A stretch of 22,822 bases of DNA from Nitrospiria bacterium (GTDB lineage: Bacteria > Nitrospirota > CAKKRA01 > 9FT-COMBO-42-15): assembly GCA_919903585.1 (NCBI GenBank), contig CAKKST010000294.1:1-22822 (forward strand), read 5' to 3'. Shown here one piece after another: positions 20,503 through 22,822 of this stretch. Positions within the stretch are counted from its first letter, which is position 1, and every line of letters starts with the position of its first letter. The translations under genes and the position numbers were made by a program. The notes beneath the pieces were generated by a model. The model was not told the origin of the DNA. It did not search any database and saw only the letters and a list, made by a program, of their open reading frames with translations.

Positions 20503-21105
20503 TTACTTATTGTCCCTCACAAAATTAGCAACATCGTCTGCAACCTCTGCTGCTGCAGAGCTTAGGGAAGAGTCCTGCGCCTCGTGTCTTATCCTCGCAA
20601 TCTCTTCTTTTGTGGCTGCATCAATCAAAATAATCTCTACGCCCACTGTAGGATTGCCCTGAGTCCGAGAGACAATGCCACCTGCAAAAGGAATGAAACT
20701 CGTGCCTATCTTTTTTCCTACATCGTATTCTTCAACCTTATAGAGGGCGCCCTTTATTATCAGCGTACCGGAATCTGATGCCTTCTTTCCGATTCTTTCA
20801 AAGGATACATCAAAGTCTCTCCTGATATCTTTTTGGATGTCCTTATTGGATTTATTGGCGATAGAGCCAAAGGATTCAACCTTTACACTATTATATTTAC
20901 CGAACTTTACACCCTCCTTCAAATAGACCCATTTAATGTCCTTGCCTTCTATCATCCCCTCATAATTCTTTATGAAACCCGTAGGCGCCTTTTTCTCCTT
21001 ATACTCATCACTTTCAACAAACTTTTCCTTCTTTGCAAAGGCATCCGGGCTTAGAAGAAGCAGGATGGAGAACATTATGGATGCTGAATAAAAAAGCCTT
21101 TTCAT
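20503..21105 (-). CDS. Secreted DUF3313-like protein
   Basis: This 200-aa protein has a clear Sec signal peptide: basic MKRLF, a hydrophobic run and the site DAFA|KK near residue 24. There is no lipobox cysteine, although many DUF3313 relatives are lipoproteins. The mature part matches that pattern: APTGFIKNYEGMIEGKD, then VYLKEGVKFGKYNSVKVESFG, and a strand-rich end with IIKGALYKVEEYD and VGVEIILIDAATKEEIARIRHEA. DUF4410 is an alternative assignment. The function is unknown; it is probably periplasmic. AGGAGGT precedes ATG, and the gene starts 30 bp after comFB, so they are likely cotranscribed. Confidence 0.7.
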   Translation of the reverse strand: MKRLFYSASIMFSILLLLSPDAFAKKEKFVESDEYKEKKAPTGFIKNYEGMIEGKDIKWVYLKEGVKFGKYNSVKVESFGSIANKSNKDIQKDIRRDFDVSFERIGKKASDSGTLIIKGALYKVEEYDVGKKIGTSFIPFAGGIVSRTQGNPTVGVEIILIDAATKEEIARIRHEAQDSSLSSAAAEVADDVANFVRDNK

Positions 21106-21135
21106 ACTGATACCTCCTGTTTATATATTTAACAA

Positions 21136-21477
21136 TTATTTAAGCTCTCTTTCCTTTAACTTTTCAGATAACTTTCTTATATTTTCATCAACTATCTTTT
21201 CTGCCTTATCATGATGCGGATATTGGCTGACCCTCTCTAATGCCTGCATGACCGTTGCCTCCACCATCAACCATGCAGATGCAAGCTCATCTATTTCCAT
21301 TGGTGATGGGGTTATAAAGTACCTCGGCGGTAGGCCATTTAAGGCGATTGCTGTTGCATCAAGCCTGCACCTCATGCAATGGCAATATTGTGCATTTGAT
21401 GCAAGCAATCTCTCAAGTGCAAGGATTACCCGCTCATAGTTTGCATTTTCAAGCTTCATTGAAGACTGTGCAGTCAT
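21136..21477 (-). CDS. ComFB-family protein (late competence development)
   Basis: This 113-aa protein has the family signature YCHCMRCRLDATAIALNGLPPRYF (C32, C34 and C37, then D40, then LNGLPPRY at 46-53). The three cysteines may bind zinc. In Bacillus comFB lies in the comF competence operon; recent work on cyanobacterial members describes binding of cyclic di-nucleotides and effects on pili and motility. A FimT-like pseudopilin gene two genes away agrees with a surface or DNA-uptake role, but this is inference. It has its own strong promoter and a short leader of about 16 nt. The ribosome site AAAGGGG is moderate. Confidence 0.88.
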   Translation of the reverse strand: MTAQSSMKLENANYERVILALERLLASNAQYCHCMRCRLDATAIALNGLPPRYFITPSPMEIDELASAWLMVEATVMQALERVSQYPHHDKAEKIVDENIRKLSEKLKERELK

Positions 21478-21499
21478 AATTTGCGCCCCTTTTTACATT

Positions 21500-21528
21500 A
21501 ACATACCAGATTTTATGCATTATGTCAA
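21500..21528 (-). promoter_or_regulatory. Promoter of the comFB operon
   Basis: TTGACA (21528-21523), 17 bp and TATGTT (21505-21500). The predicted start is about 16 nt before the comFB ATG. Confidence 0.72.
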
Positions 21529-21558
21529 AAGAAAACCGCCTGTTGAAAAACTATATTT

Positions 21559-21582
21559 CGCAGGCTAAAGCCTGCGGCTACC
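21559..21582. repeat. Palindrome CGCAGGCTAAAGCCTGCG with GGCTACC flank
   Basis: An 18-bp near-perfect inverted repeat (21559-21576) is followed by GCTAC. It faces the related element at 21611-21633 (GTAGTCGCACCC) across about 28 bp of AT-rich DNA, so both carry GTAG at the side facing the other. Confidence 0.75.
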
Positions 21583-21610
21583 AAAAAATAATATATTGAT
21601 TTTTAACGAG

Positions 21611-21633
21611 GTAGTCGCACCCTTTAGGGCGCG
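21611..21633. repeat. Palindrome GTAGTCGCACCCTTTAGGGCGCG
   Basis: CGCACCC/GGGCGCG is an imperfect inverted repeat around TTTA with a leading GTAG. It has the same design as the element at 21559 (GTAG-palindrome-CTTTAG centre), in opposite orientation. It lies 28 bp after the rlmB stop. Confidence 0.7.
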
Positions 21634-21660
21634 TCTTTATCTTTAGGTGGCTTTTTGTTA

Positions 21661-22410
21661 TTAAGCAGCGCTGCGGCTCTTTAATATTTCGTATATGATT
21701 ATACCTGCTGCAACAGAGGCATTTAAGGAATTTACCCTGCCCTTTTGCGGGATTGAGACAACAAAATCGCATCCTTTAAGGACAAGCGGCCTTATCCCTA
21801 CACCCTCACCGCCAATTACTACAGCAAGGGGCATTTTATAATCAGGCTCGTAATATCTCTTTTCGCCCTCTGCATCAAGGCCGATTATCCAGATCCCCTT
21901 CTCCTTTAGCTCTGCTATTGTATTATTAATATTCTTTACCTTTGCTATTAATAAATACTCCACCGCGCCTGCGGATGTCCTTGCAACAGCATCGGTGACA
22001 CCCACAGCCCTCCGCTCAGGTATAATTATTCCATGCGCACCTGCTGCCTCAGCGCTTCTTATAATTCCTCCGAGGTTCTGCGGGTCTTCAATGCCGTCCA
22101 ATATAACAATGAAAGGCTCTTCATTCCTTTTTTTTGCAAGACCGAGCATATCATCAGTCGTTGAGTATTCCTTTGCAGATACCACTCCTGCAACACCCTG
22201 ATGATTTGCTGAACCGCATATCCTGTCAATAATCTCCCTCTGCTCAAAGCGGATATGTACATCCCTTTCCCTTGCCAGATTTACCAGCTCGTCTGTTTTG
22301 GGGCCGCCCCTGCCCTTTGCAATATATATCTTCTCAAACCTTCTCTCACCCCTTCTCAGGGCCTCAAGCACAGGATTTATACCGATCAAAAGCCTGCCTT
22401 CTTCCTTCAT
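21661..22410 (-). CDS. rlmB: 23S rRNA (guanosine-2'-O-)-methyltransferase RlmB-like, SpoU/TrmH family
   Basis: This 249-aa protein has an N-terminal substrate-binding domain (LLIGINPVLEALRRGERRFEKIYIA, L30e-like) to about residue 75 and a SPOUT knot domain with motif 1 NLGGIIRSAEAAGAHGIII, motif 2 VIGGEGVGIRPLV and motif 3 IPQKGRVNSLNASVAAGIIIYEIL. It methylates G2251-type 23S rRNA with S-adenosylmethionine. The start overlaps the cysS stop by ATGA, indicating coupling; the cysS-rlmB pair is common in bacteria. Length and motifs are complete. The exact rRNA site is inferred from family. Confidence 0.95.
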   Translation of the reverse strand: MKEEGRLLIGINPVLEALRRGERRFEKIYIAKGRGGPKTDELVNLARERDVHIRFEQREIIDRICGSANHQGVAGVVSAKEYSTTDDMLGLAKKRNEEPFIVILDGIEDPQNLGGIIRSAEAAGAHGIIIPERRAVGVTDAVARTSAGAVEYLLIAKVKNINNTIAELKEKGIWIIGLDAEGEKRYYEPDYKMPLAVVIGGEGVGIRPLVLKGCDFVVSIPQKGRVNSLNASVAAGIIIYEILKSRSAA

Positions 22411-22822
22411 CTTTTAACCTTCCAGATCGTGCCATCAGGCCTGTCTTCAAGAATAATACCCTTTTCTTCCAAATCCCTTCTTATCTGATCAGCCCTTGCC
22501 CACTCCTTTGTCCTCCTTGCCTTGTTCCTCTCTTCAATAGATTTTTTAATTTCATCTTCAGATATGCTCAGATGTTTCTTCTTTTCATTAAAATACATTT
22601 CAGTTGTTTTATTAAACACACCGAGGACAGAGCCGATCTCTTTAAATGCCTCTTTTACAGCAGGCAGGAATGGGATTAATCCGCTGCTATTTCCTGACTC
22701 CCCTGCCTCATCCATCAGGCGGTTTACCCTGTGCACTTCATTAAATATGTGGCCGATGGCAAGGGCAGTATTAAAGTCATCATCCATTGCATCCATAACC
22801 GGCTGTAGAAGTCTCTCCTTTT
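22407..22822 (-). CDS. cysS: Cysteinyl-tRNA synthetase, C-terminal part (5' end outside window)
   Basis: The frame is open to the window end and begins KERLLQPVMDAMDDDFNTALAIGHIF, the conserved start of the CysRS anticodon-binding (DALR) region. It ends EERNKARRTKEWARADQIRRDLEEKGIILEDRPDGTIWKVKR, the typical CysRS C-terminus. About 137 residues are visible; the catalytic HIGH and KMSKS parts are outside. The enzyme charges tRNA-Cys. The link to the sulfur operon is only chromosomal distance (about 20 kb), not an operon. Confidence 0.96.
   Translation of the reverse strand, partial: KERLLQPVMDAMDDDFNTALAIGHIFNEVHRVNRLMDEAGESGNSSGLIPFLPAVKEAFKEIGSVLGVFNKTTEMYFNEKKKHLSISEDEIKKSIEERNKARRTKEWARADQIRRDLEEKGIILEDRPDGTIWKVKR

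Overview
The window looks like chromosomal DNA from an uncultured anaerobic or sulfur-assimilating bacterium. Nitrospirota (Thermodesulfovibrio-like) or a Desulfobacterota relative is my best guess. The guess rests on gene content (rod-shape operon continuing into a TIGR03960/DUF2344 radical SAM protein and RNase G, a DUF3786 protein, ComFB, a COG2221-type sulfite reductase), on AGG/AGA-rich arginine codons in most genes, and on many short palindromic intergenic repeats. I could not test the taxonomy. No phage, plasmid, transposase, integrase or CRISPR was found.

Layout. (1) 1-797: the end of a DEAD-box helicase gene whose codon use differs from everything after it. (2) 847-3610, minus strand: a sulfate-assimilation operon. 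A strong promoter leads into an Rrf2 regulator, a 59-residue YezD-like protein, a leader with an intrinsic terminator, a siroheme-type sulfite reductase, TusA and a 4Fe-4S APS reductase. (3) 3707-6136: cspA (minus) and typA/bipA (plus) are divergent from back-to-back promoters, and each has a terminator hairpin in its own 5' leader. (4) 6372-6509: tRNA-Leu(CAG) with its promoter. (5) 6535-16763, plus strand: an RDD membrane protein, then mreB-mreC-mreD-mrdA-rodA, a radical SAM/DUF2344 fusion and RNase G. (6) 16917-18392: a B12-binding-type radical SAM protein. (7) 18405-21528, minus strand: a small LSm-like protein, a DUF3786 Fe-S protein, a FimT/GspH pseudopilin with a sigma-54-like promoter, a secreted DUF3313-like protein and ComFB. 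(8) 21661-22822, minus strand: rlmB and the end of cysS.

How the genes fit together. In region 2, APS reductase makes sulfite, the siroheme protein would reduce it to sulfide, TusA may carry sulfur, and the Rrf2 protein is the likely cysteine or Fe-S-responsive controller. Region 5 is the elongasome: MreBCD scaffold, the transpeptidase PBP2 and the glycosyltransferase RodA. Region 3 pairs two proteins linked to cold growth and ribosome function.

The most unusual signals are outside the genes. Three loci (4053-4076, 7091-7186, 18603-18689) carry units repeating every 8 bp around an ACTC/GAGT-like core; two of them form long inverted arrays. Four related palindromes of 28-30 bp (core GGGGC...GCCCC) are scattered between genes, and one supplies the stop codon of cysH. 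Other points are two leader attenuators, a candidate leaderless mRNA, a sigma-54 promoter with direct repeats 20 bp apart, and two 59-residue genes that a length cutoff would miss.
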